This document shows, piece by piece, positions 11,395-23,465 of a stretch of 64,000 nucleotides of DNA (position 1 is the stretch's first letter; every line of letters begins with the position of its first letter). Source of the stretch: Gigantopelta aegis (lineage: Eukaryota; Mollusca; Gastropoda; Neomphalida; Peltospiridae); contig NC_054712.1 of NCBI RefSeq assembly GCF_016097555.1, positions 38,459,454 to 38,523,453 of the forward strand. Direction: 5' to 3'. A program made the position numbers and the translations under genes. The notes below the pieces were generated by a model. The model was not told the origin of the DNA. It saw nothing but the letters and a program-made list of their open reading frames with translations, and did no database searches.

Positions 11395-11990
11395 TCCTCT
11401 ACCAACTAATTTGTGTTAATTTTTTAAATTTAATTTGAAACTTTGAAAGTCTGTCTTATTCGAGATTTTTTATCAGATAGTTTCTGAAACTTGGTACTAG
11501 TATTCTCTAGGACAGTCTTGTGAACTTTTATTAAATTTCAAATTTAAATGTCTATGTTCTCCTAAAGTTTTCTTTGGACAGTTCTGAAACTTAATTTTAG
11601 TATTCTCAGGTGTAATCATCTGAAACCAATAGAGCGATATTTTGAACAAAGATTGAATTTTTAAAAAATTTGAAAATTTTCAGTCTATTTTTTATCTCTC
11701 CTAGAGTTTTAAATTTAAAAGATTTAAAATAAATTCGACCTCTGCTATGACATTCAATTTGTCTGTTGTCTGTCCGGCGTCATCCATTATCGTTTGCTTC
11801 GATATCTATCATCTCAGAATTTCGATTGGGTTATTCTGAAACTTGGTACAGTCATCCTCTGTGGCACTCTCTACAATCTAATAGTGTGCTATTTAAAAAA
11901 AAAAAATGTTTTTTTAAGAATGGCTATTGTAAAGTGGTCTTTACAAATTGATAAATTATCTACCACCGTTAAAATTTAAAATAAAATAGA
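11395..11990. repeat. Diverged direct repeats with TCTGAAACTTGGTA motifs
   Basis: TTTCTGAAACTTGGTACTAG, TTCTGAAACTTAATTTTAG and TTCTGAAACTTGGTACAGTC recur at 100-250 bp spacing with similar flanks (TATTCTC...AG, CATCCTCT...). It looks like an old tandem array. No gene. Confidence 0.45.
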
Positions 11991-12013
11991 GGAGCCTTAT
12001 AAGCCAATAGGCC

Positions 12014-12016
12014 ACT

Positions 12017-12047
<31 letters not shown>

Positions 12048-12095
12048 TATTATTAATAATATTATTGTTAATGTTAATTATATTATTAATTTAAT
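12014..12095. repeat. (ATT)n microsatellite
   Basis: ATT units with interruptions. Confidence 0.85.
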
Positions 12096-12496
12096 TTTTA
12101 AAGACATTTGGACTACCAAGAAAACACATTATGCAAGTAAACGTTTTTTCCTTCATTAAGTATGCAGATTTCTTGTGTGAAATCGTTATGTTTTCTATTT
12201 AGTTTAATTGTTTTGCGTAATCAGATGTATGTTGTCTTGGTGCACATTAAAATAGTGTGGCTTTTTAATGGGTGTGTTTTAGTTTCGGTTTTTTTTACCT
12301 GATGATAATGTTAAAAAGAAACATCTTTAACTTCTGATTTTTAAATTTTTTTTTTTTTAAATAAGGCTGTTTTTTTAAATAAAATTATAATACTTTCTAG
12401 TTGTACTATATTGTGGATGAACTGATATTCCTAAAACTATGTTGCCATGAAAATGTCAGCTGAATCTGACTTGTTTCTACAGATATAGGTCATCAG

Positions 12497-12528
12497 AGAG
12501 AGAGAGAGAGAGTGTGTGTGTGTGTGTG
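12497..12528 (+). repeat. (GA)n(GT)n compound microsatellite
   Basis: A short GA run passes directly into a GT run. Confidence 0.9.
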
Positions 12529-13099
12529 TTATTGGTCGATTGATTTGAACTTGATCGAATCATGTAACCTTGTTTTCCAGAGTAATTAGGTTATAATTAC
12601 ATTATCCTTTAACGTCTAGTTAGACCACGGTTTTTGCGGCCGTTGAGTGACGGGAGTAATGATCGAGGGCGTAGCCCGAGAATACTGAATGAAATCAGTT
12701 TTGGGCTATTTTGATTTAGTTTTGATCTTATGGCCTTGATTTAGAACATGGCAAATTCTTGTTTTTCACCCTATTAAATTAAACATTTGTTAATAAATTC
12801 AGGTGCTAAAATTCTGTGTGCTATAAAAATATCCCTGTGATGTTTATCTCAGTTTTCTTAATTATATAACATTTAGGAGTGGGTAATGCAGTATGACATA
12901 TTTCGTGCGAATGACTCATAGGTGTCTAGTGGTGGGTTACAAAAGGTTCATACCACGCTACGCCCCTAAGCACAATATTAATAGTGTAACACACAAAAAC
13001 GTGCAATGCACAACTCTTAGATAAGAGGAGTTTTGTCTGACACACACACAAATGCAAACAATAACCATGCTGTTCGTAATTCAGGATAGAATGTCAATC

Positions 13100-13314
13100 T
13101 CATGGCTTTTCACATATGTATCTACGTATGTCTGTGCATTTTATATCTCGCCATTTACCGCCATTCGTCGTAAACTGTACGCAATCTTCGTTATTACCAT
13201 AGTTGTCGGGTTCGTCAACAATCCAGCTGGTAAAACCAACTAGTTTTCCATTCTCCCAGATAAACTGGTTCTCTGTTTGTTCGTCTGTCAGGCCAATGAA
13301 ATACGATTGTAGAC
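13100..13314 (-). CDS. Lectin gene exon 4 (C-terminal half of lectin domain)
   Basis: Acceptor CTTCAG. The exon starts with 2 nt completing R173 and ends TGA at 13,102-13,100. It encodes YFIGLTDEQ, the EPD and WRD motifs, and cysteines 217, 232 and 240, ending YICEKP. Confidence 0.88.
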
Positions 13315-14900
13315 CTGAAGAATACCAAAGAAAAATTCGAGATTACAAATTAGACCAGATAGTCCAGCAAACATGACTTCTTTTAATTCTGAAAGATCCT
13401 AACAACTGGCTTTCTGGTCCTGATTGGAGTTTCTGGGTGTTTTAAACATAAACGTACGAGACGGGTAGGGGGAGGGCAACAGACCCCTAGTGTTTGAGCA
13501 AATACTTAAATTGGGCAAAAAGGAATGAGGTATTCGAGGATAATTAGTTCGGGGCGCACATTAAGTCAATAACCACACTTTCTATGTCCCTATGGCAAAA
13601 TGTGCTAACCCGAGGCTTTTGTTTACCATTCATTCAGTAGGGTCAAAGTTCGAGGTGCACCCAACTTTTGATAGAGAAGTGAACACCACAAGTCCTGTGA
13701 TTGGTGATAAATGTGAATGTGTTGGTTGTGAAAAAAAAAGTTTCATCTGGGGGGAAAAAATGTATGTAATTTTATTTCATCTAGTATCACTGTGTCAAGT
13801 AGCCTTGTGCTTCAAACATGTATTGGGTACCTGTAAAAAAAAGTACTTGAATTTTATGCGGAACTAGGGTAGTCATAGACGCTACCCGTTACCTCAGAAA
13901 TGAGCAGCTTGACCCCCATTTTTCTGATTCACTTTAAGGGTGAAGGGTGGTAGTATTTATATCCGTGACGTTTATGTCGATTGATAACTTACCTACATCT
14001 ACTCGGGGTGAAGCCAGTGGTCGTACCAGAGACGGGAGCTAGGGTGAACATGACTGAATCTAATGGATGTGGCCATGTGAAAAGGACTTGGACTTACGTG
14101 CACTTGTATACAGGTATTCCGCTACAGCCGAGTTTTTCTCCTGCGTGTCGAGGACAATCAGCTTGTCACCAGACCCGCTGCATATAACGCGAGCTTCATC
14201 ACGTGTTTTTGTTTCGGCGGATGCCTTAAAGCATATGTCCACACTGTCCAGCAGAACGTACCCTTCATTGGTAGGACAAGCATCTGCAAATATAGCTCTC
14301 ATTACTACTACTACTATTACTGCTACTGCTACTGCTACTGCTACTGCTACTGCTACTACTATTATTATTAGGTTCCCATCTTGTAAGAATGGTTCTGGGA
14401 CTATTTAGCTGAAATTTGGTATGTTGTTGGGTACTTCAGGGATATTTATTCTATTAAAAAATACATGTATATGTTATGTGTATTGGCCTCAATCGCGAAT
14501 TTTGTAGTATTTTGTATTAAAAATATTTTTGTTCCGTATGTTTGGTGATTTTGTAAGAAATATTCTGGGCCCCATACAGCTGAAATGTGGTTGGTAGTTA
14601 GGCCAAGCAGTGGGGTTGTGTTTAAAAAACGATGTGTATAGGTATGTAGATGGCCTCTATCGTGATTTAATTATCTATATTTAATTATTATTATCATTAT
14701 CATCATCATCATCATCATCTTTATTGTTATATAATTAATATTATTTTGAGTGATAAGTTTTTAAAACATTCTTCGGTATCTTTAATATACATGTGTAAAC
14801 GCCATTGTGTGTCTGTGGTGTGTGTGTGTGTGTGTTTGTGTTTGTGTGTGTGTGCAGGTGTGTGTGTTTGCATGGGTCTGTGTGCAGGTCTCTCTGTCAT

Positions 14901-14996
<96 letters not shown>

Positions 14997-17791
14997 TTAT
15001 GCTGGTTGAAACGTGGCTAATGTCTACTAGGAATCTTACAAAGGTAGTCTCGTTGGGCGACCATCGGTTTTAGTGTCTGGCGTAAACTAGTTAAAAAAAG
15101 AAAGTGACTGATACTGTGTATTCGAATGTTATAAAACACACCATTAAATGTTGGCAATAAAATAATATCTTTCCAGAATTTAGAATGATTCTATATTTTA
15201 CAGCGCCAAATAATGAATAAAGTTGGAAATTCATATAAAAACATATTATTTTTGGAACTAACCATCCCATACCGTCTCAAATACGAGTTCTATTTTTGGG
15301 TTGAAGTGCACGTAAATTAAAACAAAAATTCTTTACAAATTACCATCACAAACTGCATAGGTTAACTCTCTTTTTTATACAAATTTTTAAATTGATGGAA
15401 TATCCAAGGTATCTGAATGAACACAACCTTATACATGATCAGACCATATCTCTGCGATGATAAACACCGAATGGGTTTTACAAACAGTGTATGATTCCAT
15501 GGATCGTAGCTAGTTCAATTCCACTCCCGAGGAAATCATTTGCTAGGAATTTCACCCCTCTTATTATCACCAAAAGTTTATTCCATCCCTCTTGCATCGC
15601 CACAAAGAGGACTGCCACTCCCAATACACACTAATAACGCGCAGTTCTACATTAAAAGTACTGCATTCGTCTTTTTTCCTGTGTTAAAAATGTGATTTAA
15701 ATATGTTTAATTTAATGGTACTTTGTAAAGAAACATGTTTAATTTATACTGGACTTCTTTTGTGGATAAAACTTTTTTATTTGAGTTGGTATAAGTTTAA
15801 AAACTTAACATGTTTTTATATCAATTTTTATTTTATTCATTATGAAGTTAAACGTCAATTCATCGATTTTCTTTAACGCAAACGGTTATTATTCAACCAA
15901 AAAAACACTATGGTTTTAATTTTACCTGTGCAATCCAATGTGATAATTGGAGGGCTAGTTGAATTTGTGAAGGGCCAGTAAGATTTTTCTTCAACTGGCC
16001 CTGCTGGCGACCTTGGTTTTCATGGTAATTTTGAATCCTTTCGGCATCGTCAATATATATCGGGAATAAATATTGTATTATGCGAGAATAATACAATTTT
16101 TATTCCTAATATATCATATTGCCGATACCGAAAAACACGAGGGTAATAATCTCTTTATCATATAATCTCAAGCTTAATACAACGTGTTTTTGTAAACTGT
16201 ACTAGCAACTTTAATGCCAGTTCGCTATTATGAGATATTCAAATGACGTAACAATATGTGGCGCGGTGTATTGTTGAATGGAAATTACGTCAAACTCGAA
16301 TGACTTCATTTCGACCAGGACAATTGGTCTCAACTAATTCGTCCGATATCAAGTTTTCTTGCCGTAACATTATAAGATATAATATCATGATACTATATAT
16401 TATATATATATATACCTCAGTGACAGTGGACAACAAGGACCTCCCCGTGCGTGCGTGCGTGCACGTGCCTTGGAAGTGTCCATTATCGAGACAGAAAATG
16501 GGAATGATCAAAACTGATTCCACAGTCTTGACCAAACACATCAGTTATTGACTGTGACTTGACCATTTATCACAGCCAGATTGGCATTATAGACTTGGTC
16601 TATATGATGTGGCATTTCTTCTAGATAGTTTAAAATAGACTGGTGCACCCTTAAGAAATAGAGGTCAGCATAATAATTATAATAATAATAGATGGCATTT
16701 TAAAACTTTCCTTGTAGATATACACGTACATGTATTGCTAATGGAAAAAAGAAAGAAATGTTTTATTTAACGACGCACTATCCACATTAAGAGTTACGGT
16801 TGTATGGTGTCAGACTCAAAGATATACCACACAGATTTTCAGAGGAAACCCGCTGGAAGTCGTTTGTCGTCCTCTTCATGGGCTATTCTTTAACAATTAG
16901 CAGCAAGGATCTTTTATTTGCGGAAGCCACAGGCAGGATAGCACAAACCATGGAAGAACTGTTGAACTAGTTTGGATCACTTGTCGGTGCAAGTGGGGCA
17001 CACATACCCATTGATGGCCTTACAGGAGCACTCAGAAATGTCGTCCCTGCCCTAAACGCCAGAGTGTGTAATGGGCAGTAAGTAAGTAGGATTCAATTGA
17101 TAATGCAATATCTCAGTTAGCATCTGTGTAATGCATTCCTTGGTGAATAACCCCCCCCCCCCCCCAATTCCTAACTTTACAGTCTTGCTATAGTTGATGT
17201 AACGTGAAATTTTCTTGTTCTGACTACTATAGTGGTGGCCATCTTGGATGTAAAAATGATGAAATGTCTTGATTACCTGGGAGTAGTTCAATATGAATCC
17301 ACTGATACCTAAAACACCGTCATGAACATCAACTGTTTCGTCATTATTGATAAAGTATTGGAGATGATTCCATTTCTGTTTTGACAGCCATCTTGAATAT
17401 TTCAAAATGCTCAAGGATACCACATTACACCTCTCGGATCCTTAATCAACACATACGACATGCAAAAACCCCACAAAGAACACTGTGGGTACCTATCTAC
17501 AAGGTTTATATGTGCTTTAGTAAACACTAATACACGGATTTCTCAGATTTTTTGACCACCTGAATGATAACGTAAAAAACTGTGATAACTAGGTAAAGCT
17601 ACCCTATTGAAAAGTCCATTAACCATTTTTGTTTTGTACTACGGTGTACCCAAACAATTATAACAGTTGTGTTTGGTACTACGGTGTACCAAAACAAATA
17701 TAACAGTTTTGTTTGGTGCCCTCAGATGGTACCAATTTTTGGCCTGGCTCATGGACTATACTAAGCTACTACTACTACTACGACTACTACG

Positions 17792-17825
<34 letters not shown>

Positions 17826-20118
17826 ATAATAATAATAAAAAAAATAATTAGATCTACAATTTCAAGAGGTTTTTACCTGTAGGATTCACAGAAAGCAGCT
17901 GTACAAACAGACCTTATACATAGAGGATACTAAACGAGCTTGCCTGTCATACCATTTTTTAATGAAATTTGTGAACCGTTTTGGTATCTGACAATCGAAA
18001 GCGAGTCAGATACCAATACTGTTCACGAGTTTCATAAAAGTGGTTATGACAGACAACTTTGTTTAGTATTTTATTTATTACAAACTAACTCCAAACAAGC
18101 AGCAACACAGACGTGGGTCATTCGTGGGTCTACGAATTGCGTCAGCAAGTGATTGTTATGGCATTAGCAATATTTTATACTGCCGTGTAATAAATAATTA
18201 TGTACACTTTTTTAATGCAATCAATTTACCCACCTACCTACCAAATGTCAACTAAATCGGACCAGAACGTTCAGCAGAAAATGACAAACGGAGGGAATAA
18301 AATTAATAGCAAAAACATTAGGTTCCCGCCAAAGGCTTGGGAACCTAATAATAATAACAATAACTCTGTGAGTCTGTGTGTAAGTATAAGAACCTCGATG
18401 ATGTGTTATATCAATAAAGCTGATTTCATAAGTCAGGTTATAACTAGAAAATCAGTTGCAAAATGGGTGATTTACCTGCTTCAGAACTGTAGTACCGACT
18501 TCCAAGTGAAGGTGGAGTGGTAATCAAAGCGCCCTTCTTAAATCTCACAGAGTGAAGCCGGCACGTGTGATCCGCACTGTAGGAATACGACAAACACCCG
18601 GGATTTGCTTTACACTCTCGTGCACATTCCGGATGACCTGTGACATCACTAACACTGGATAGGACGCTTCCTGTGATTATGACGTCATCAAAGTCGGGAT
18701 TCCTGATCCAGAGGGATTGTTTTGACCTATCACAGCTGAAAAATAACTAATGTCTGTAAACTGTGGTTAAACTATATCACCGTGGTTATAGCTAGCAGCT
18801 CTTCAAGGTGTATATCACCACATCCAATCTCATAGACGATAATAGTATTTTGTAATTGCGGTTATAAATAAAACCTCTTTAATGACAGATAGCATTAATA
18901 TCACTTTGGTTATCGTTAATAACTTTTAACAGACAACAAATTCATTATTTTGGCTATAGACAATAATACATTGGTGACAGATAACAGATATGTTATTGGG
19001 TTGTAGGGAATAACTCATCAATGACAACTAATACACACTTTACTGATGTAAACAAAACACAACAATGATCAATAAATAACAGAGAGTTTACTGTGTTTAT
19101 GGAGAATAATTCTTTAATGGCGGATAATAGACACTTCACTGTGTTTATACATTTTCTTTTTTAGAATATTAGTTGTTGTATATTAAACGTGTTTCTGGTC
19201 GTTCTAATATTTGTACTAGGTTAATTTTCATTTTATTTCCTAAAAAATATTTTTTCGTACGTACGAAATTATTTGAAGACAAAATCCAGTTCGGGCTTCT
19301 TACAAATATTAAGACGACCAGCAACACATTGAATATTCAGACATTGATATTCTAAACAAGAAAATATATTTAATATGGAAGTTTAATCGTAGAAATATTT
19401 TATTAGTCGGAAACATTTTACAATGCAGCAAACTCAGGAATGTCCCTTTAATTACATATAACACTTTACTGAAAGACAACAGACATTCTACTCTAGGTAC
19501 GAAGAATTGCTTTTTAATGAGACACAACAGCTATTTTTGTTTACTGTTGTTATTGAGAAACATTCCTTAAGAAGATATATAGTTCAGTGTCACATGGTTA
19601 TACACAGTAACTCGTACTTCACTGCGTTTTTAGATCAGATTTATTAGTGAAAAAGGACAATAAATGTCACGACGTAGATCGGTCCTTCAAATTCCCTAGG
19701 AAATGTTTCCAATTTAAGGATGGAAAGGATGATTGGAAATCTTAGTTTTAGTGAAAAAGAAACAAACATCATGTTAGACATTGTAATTTTTATTGTTCGA
19801 GATAGTGACATTGACCTTTGACAGAGGCAAAACACAAAATCGTCCAACGTAACAAGATCCTATTATTATGTGTGAAATATCATAAAAATAGGATTAGAAA
19901 TGAAGGCGTAGCAACAGGACACGATATGTAATCCTATCAACGACTTGTTAATAAAGTCCAAAGAGAAAACGCCGCTGTGAAATATAGTTCTGCACAGTGT
20001 TTAGTCCCCATCCCCAATTTATTATTTCTGATCGAACTTATACGTACCTCAATGTGGCGCTAATACAACACAGTGCAATCGCTAGCAGCCCCGAACATCT
20101 GACTGACGTGTACTGCAT
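13100..20118 (-). CDS. Secreted PAN/apple plus C-type lectin protein, four exons, complete-looking
   Basis: The gene is join(13100-13314, 14098-14283, 18476-18735, 20048-20118) read on the minus strand: 732 nt, 243 residues. Residues 1-23 are a signal peptide with the hydrophobic stretch LLAIALCCISATL. Residues 25-110 are a PAN/apple-like domain (ECARECKANPGCLSYSYSA; cysteines 25, 61, 65, 71, 82). Residues 111-243 are a long-form C-type lectin domain with six cysteines (113, 128, 145, 217, 232, 240), a YFIGL version of the WIGL core, EPD at 207-209 where mannose binders have EPN, and WRD at 227-229 where WND is usual. All junctions are GT-AG with matching phases. The protein should be secreted and may bind sugar or microbial glycans, but the specificity is not readable because EPD is neither the mannose (EPN) nor the galactose (QPD) motif. 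Confidence 0.85.
14098..14283 (-). CDS. Lectin gene exon 3 (N-terminal half of lectin domain)
   Basis: Acceptor TATATTTGCAG, donor C/GTAAGT. It encodes residues 111-172: DACPTNEGYVLLDS, then the helix TRDEARVIC and the LIVLDTQEKN stretch typical of C-type lectin domains. The upstream intron end carries a (CTA)n tract a short distance from the acceptor. Confidence 0.88.
14303..14371 (+). repeat. (CTA/CTG)n trinucleotide tract beside lectin exon 3
   Basis: ACTACTACTACTATTACTGC passes into GCTACT units. It lies about 20 bp from the exon 3 acceptor. The homologous tract in unit 2 (28,712-28,938) is about three times longer. Confidence 0.9.
14812..14994 (+). repeat. Compound (GT)n-(CT)n-(TA)n microsatellite
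   Basis: GT-rich, then a pure CT run, then a pure TA run in fixed order. The same order is kept at 29,405-29,584 in the second unit. Apparent open frames across it are low complexity. Confidence 0.95.
15001..16740. other. Lectin intron 2, AT-rich
   Basis: No exon found. It contains short (TA)n and (GTGC)n runs near 16,395 and 16,447. Confidence 0.45.
16750..17048 (-). mobile_element. SINE with family B core and GTTAAATAAAACATTT tail
   Basis: It begins AAAGAAATGTTTTATTTAAC, then GGAAACCCGC, CAGGCAGGATAGCACAAACC, GGATCACTTGTCGGTGCAAG and GGAGCACTCA. It combines the tail seen at 8,155 with the family B body, evidence of module exchange. Confidence 0.75.
17049..18475. other. Lectin intron 2, remaining part
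   Basis: It holds a C homopolymer (17,150-17,165), a duplicated GTGTACC.AAACAATTATAAC stretch near 17,640-17,700 and a (CTA)n/(AAT)n tract (17,768-17,838). The 123-residue minus frame at 17,052-17,423 has no domain-like features. Confidence 0.5.
18476..18735 (-). CDS. Lectin gene exon 2 (PAN/apple domain)
   Basis: Acceptor TATTTTTCAG, donor GCAG/GTAAAT, 260 nt, phase 2 in and phase 1 out, as required by its neighbours. The CxxxC...C...C spacing with aromatic SYSYS is typical of PAN/apple domains. No copy was found in the second duplication unit. Confidence 0.82.
19155..19448 (-). mobile_element. TTAA-flanked MITE, family 2
   Basis: On the plus strand it ends AACTCAGGAATGTCCCT before TTAA. 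Its centre carries the palindrome TTCGTACGTACGAA. It is related to copies at 21,224 and 23,238. It lies in lectin intron 1. Confidence 0.75.
20048..20118 (-). CDS. Lectin gene exon 1 (signal peptide)
   Basis: ATG at 20,118-20,116, 23 codons plus AG, donor AG/GTACGT. The 5' flank CTTATCGAGAG just before ATGCAGTACACG is conserved in the paralogous exon at 43,220-43,290, which supports this start. An (AT)n run about 120 bp upstream (20,232-20,248) could act as a TATA element, but this is uncertain. Confidence 0.82.
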
Positions 20119-20812
20119 CTCTCGATAAGAAACCTGTTCTCGAACAATCAAATATGAAAGCACAAGCGAGCTGGAATGTCTTTAAGGTGAACCCGCTTAG
20201 ACGTCTGAATTGGTCAGATGGCAGGTGTGTATGTATATATATATATGCATTCATGTGTGTACGCCAAGGATCGATTATATATTTCTTCTGTGTGTATGTC
20301 CACCCATGGGAGGCACACGGTCCGTATAGTCTTCTTCACTGTTCCAGTCAACACCATCCACCCGTAGCAAACAGACATGAAATATGCAGCATATTCTTTG
20401 GGGGTTCCAGAAGAGGAGTCGAAATGGTTTCACAGGCGCATGCGCAGCGGCTTTTTAAGATTACCACTCACACACCCGCGCGCGCGCCCGCACGCACGCA
20501 CAAACACACACAATGTATTCTTCAAAATGTAGCTACCGACAATTTAGAACTCTGCAAAAAACCCTGAACTGTCGCCTGTCTCGTAACACACTCCCCCAAC
20601 CCCGATTGTTCTTTTAATGACTCTAGGGCGTTTTGTTCTTAATTCATTAACCACAGTGATTTCCATGAAAATGCATCTCTGAGTACATTCATTTCAAACA
20701 TTTCAAGGGAGGATGTCACCGAAATCCCCTACAGATCTCGCTTTCGACAAACGTTTTGGAAATATACGACCCCCTTCCACTTACAAAATGCTGGATACGC
20801 CCCTGATTTACA

Positions 20813-21220
20813 ATTTGTGACCTTACCCGTTGACATTAAAATCGTATTCGAAAACCCTCATGAAATATCGTATATGGCCACCAACGTTCACATCGTATCG
20901 TTCAAAATATCACAAGATTGATATCATTTAATAAATTGAACGAACTACACAGATATATTATTGAGGGTAAAAACTGCAACATCCAGTCACTTAATTGTGG
21001 CTTCATTAACAAAACTCTTTTAACCTCTCTTAAAAGCGACACCGCATCGTCCTTGCAAGTCTGTTTGCATTGTGCTGTAAGATCGCAAAGTTGCGATGAA
21101 TTATATTAGTGAATTGGACCCATACAAGACAATCAATGCATCCAAGAGCACTTTTCTTGTGATAGTCTGAGCACGTTTGTGTGCTTCTTGCTTTGGTATC
21201 ATTGTGATCTAGAGAGTCTT
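20813..21220. repeat. Duplicated block, unit 1
   Basis: A 400-bp non-coding block (from CGTTGACATTAAAATCGTAT to GATCTAGAGAGTCTTA) recurs at 30,642-31,050. It ends at a TTAA that is still empty in unit 2 and filled here by a MITE. Confidence 0.85.
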
Positions 21221-21223
21221 AAA

Positions 21224-21412
21224 AGGACATTCCTGAGTTTGCTCCATTGTAAGTTGTTTCTGACTAATTTTTACGATTAACCTTACATATTAAATATATT
21301 TTCTTGTTCAGAATATCCGTGTCTGTATATTCAATGTGTTTCTGGTCGTCTTAATATTTCTAAGAAGCCCAAACTGGATTTTGTCTTCAAATAATTTCGT
21401 ACGTACGAACTT
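21224..21412 (+). mobile_element. TTAA MITE, family 2, shortened
   Basis: It begins AGGACATTCCTGAGTTTGCT after TTAA and carries the CGTACGTACG centre. The right half is missing. Absence at the matching site of unit 2 means it arrived after the duplication or was lost there. Confidence 0.7.
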
Positions 21413-21655
21413 TGGTGCAGTTGTGAATCCAGATCTAGCGTAGCAACGATAACTTCTGTTTAAATAATCAACAAGAACAAATAGCAACTGCATGTCCCCC
21501 GTGTTTAAGTGTTAGTGTTGATGTTCTTTCCAGCTGACTTAGTTTTGCGGACACATGTTAAATATTTAATCACTTCTTGACCAAGCACATGCCCAGAGGA
21601 AAATATGATCAGTCCTTAAAACTATAAAACACTACGACGATTATTCCATGCTAGA

Positions 21656-21920
21656 TCGGCCTTGGCGGTGTCGTGGTTAAGCCATCGGACGTATTGTTGG
21701 TAGGTACTAGGTTCGCAGTCCGTTACCGGTTCCTACCCAGACCGAGTTTTAACCACTCAATGGGTAAATGTAAGGCCACTGCACCCTCTTCTCTCTCACT
21801 AACTACTAACCACTAACTATCTGTCCCGGACAGACAACCCAGATAGCTGTGGTGTGTTCCCAGGAGAAAGTGCTTGAACCTTAATGGGATATAAGCACAA
21901 ACATAAGTTGAATGAATTCC
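21656..21920 (+). mobile_element. SINE, family C
   Basis: The tRNA-like head GGCCTTGGCGGTGTCGTGGT and TTAAGCCATCGGACG is followed by TAGGTTCGCAGTCCGTTACC, the ACTCAATGGGTAAATG and CACCCTCTTCTCTCTCACTA blocks, and the tail GGGATATAAGCACAAACAT. The orthologous copy at 33,983 shows it predates the segmental duplication. Confidence 0.85.
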
Positions 21921-22508
21921 ATGTTTTAGAGGTTTAGTGTTGTCGTAGGTTCCTTTATATATGTTTCTTTCTTTTTGTGTGTAGAATTACGATTTTGTTT
22001 TAAATGATTACTACACATTGGTATATTTAATTATTATACATTTAACTGAAATGTTATGGATAAATGATTGTATGTATGTTTCAAAAATGTATATACTCAG
22101 ATATTACATCACTGGCATAGGGGATAAAGTGATACTCGAAACAGTGTGGAAATCTATCATTATACTATTCCAACAGAAGAAACTAATTATTTACCACATT
22201 TACAATAATAATAACTAAACAAAACCCCAAACAACCAGTGTATTTTGATGAGATAAAACAGGTGAACTGGAAATGATGTTCGTACGAACACTAAATCACA
22301 GAGATGTTGTTGCTGCTGGTTGCTGAAGACCATTGTTGTGAAGTGTTATGTTTACTTGCCCGAGGGTTTGGTTGACATGTGTCCTTAACTTCGATTTCTA
22401 ACTAGCACTTTATTTTCTGTTTCATTTCTATTATTCATTGTTTCTGTTTTGTTTTGTTTGTGTTTACGAATTTTGATAGTGACATAGAGATATAAAATGC
22501 ACACATGT

Positions 22509-22531
22509 GTGTGTGTGTGTGTGTGTGTGTT
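22509..22531 (+). repeat. (GT)n microsatellite
   Basis: A pure GT run, followed by G and T homopolymers. Confidence 0.9.
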
Positions 22532-22644
22532 GTGGGTTTTTTTGGGGGGTGGGTGGGAGTTGTAACTCTTAAACAGCAACGGCATAACTACCATGGTTAC
22601 CATTTACCAAGGCATAGGCGTTTTTACTGCAGACATTTTCTTAA

Positions 22645-22652
<8 letters not shown>

Positions 22653-22731
<79 letters not shown>
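22653..22731 (+). repeat. (CT)n microsatellite
   Basis: About 40 CT units after a C run. Confidence 0.95.
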
Positions 22732-22733
<2 letters not shown>

Positions 22734-23237
22734 GGATGTGTAAAACTTTTATTGATAACCATTTAAATGTACCTGCATTATTTTTGTCAAGTTGATGCCA
22801 GCTACTAATGATCTAGTGCTATATCATTTACCAATGTTCCTATATCATGTGTGTGTAACACAAATGCAAATTAATAGGTATTATGATTTACTATACGCAT
22901 GTGCTATTTACTTTTTATGTGTATTGAACCAGTGGCCTTAATACTGAATAAAGTTTGTTTTGTATTGCCTTATATACCATATTTACATTTGAAGAATCTA
23001 TGAGTAAAACTCCCAATGTCCACAAATTATCGATTTTATTAATGTACGGTATGCCAATGTCACCATGATGTAATAAATCCGTAATTATAACAGAGCAGGA
23101 AGGTGAGTTGTTGACGAATTGCTAAGCTGAGTAATTGCACTTTCATTACCGTTGTGTTGTAAACCTCAATTTCCATACTATATGTTACAGGCGATACAAC
23201 AGGTGTACTCTCGTAGCCCCTTCATTATTGTTTTTAA

Positions 23238-23465
23238 AGGGACATTCCTGAGTTTGCTCCATTGTAAGATGTTTCCGACTAATAAAATATTTCTACGATT
23301 AAACTTACATTTTAAATATATTTTCTTGTTTAGAATATCAGTGTCTGTATATCCAATGTGTTTCTGGTCGTCTTAATATTTCTAAGAAGCCCAAACTGGA
23401 TTTTGTCTTTAAATAATTTCGTACGTACGAAAAAAACAATATTTTAGGAAATAAAAGAAAATGTA
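23238..23465 (+). mobile_element. TTAA MITE, family 2
   Basis: TTAA at 23,234-23,237, then AGGGACATTCCTGAGTTTGC, with TTTCGTACGTACGAAA near the centre. The far end is not recognisable. Confidence 0.75.

Larger units (their letters stand above)
12685..22380. repeat. Segmental duplication, unit 1
   Basis: Its first part (12,685-15,000) aligns with 24,598-29,590. Its last part (20,813-22,380) aligns with 30,642-36,250, with insertions. The middle (about 15,010-20,810), which carries lectin exons 1 and 2, has no counterpart in unit 2. Shared anchors include the lectin-domain exons, the GAGTTATGCTGGTT junction, a 400-bp block at 20,813 and a SINE at 21,657. Confidence 0.8.

Noticed and set aside
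14746-15020. Open frames of 60-90 codons with CVCV and YIYI runs
   Set aside because: They translate the (GT)n(CT)n(TA)n microsatellite and have no non-repeat coding part.
17052-17423. 123-codon minus-strand frame in lectin intron 2 as an extra exon
   Set aside because: It has no acceptor-donor pair in a suitable phase and no domain-like pattern, and exons 2 and 3 already join in phase.
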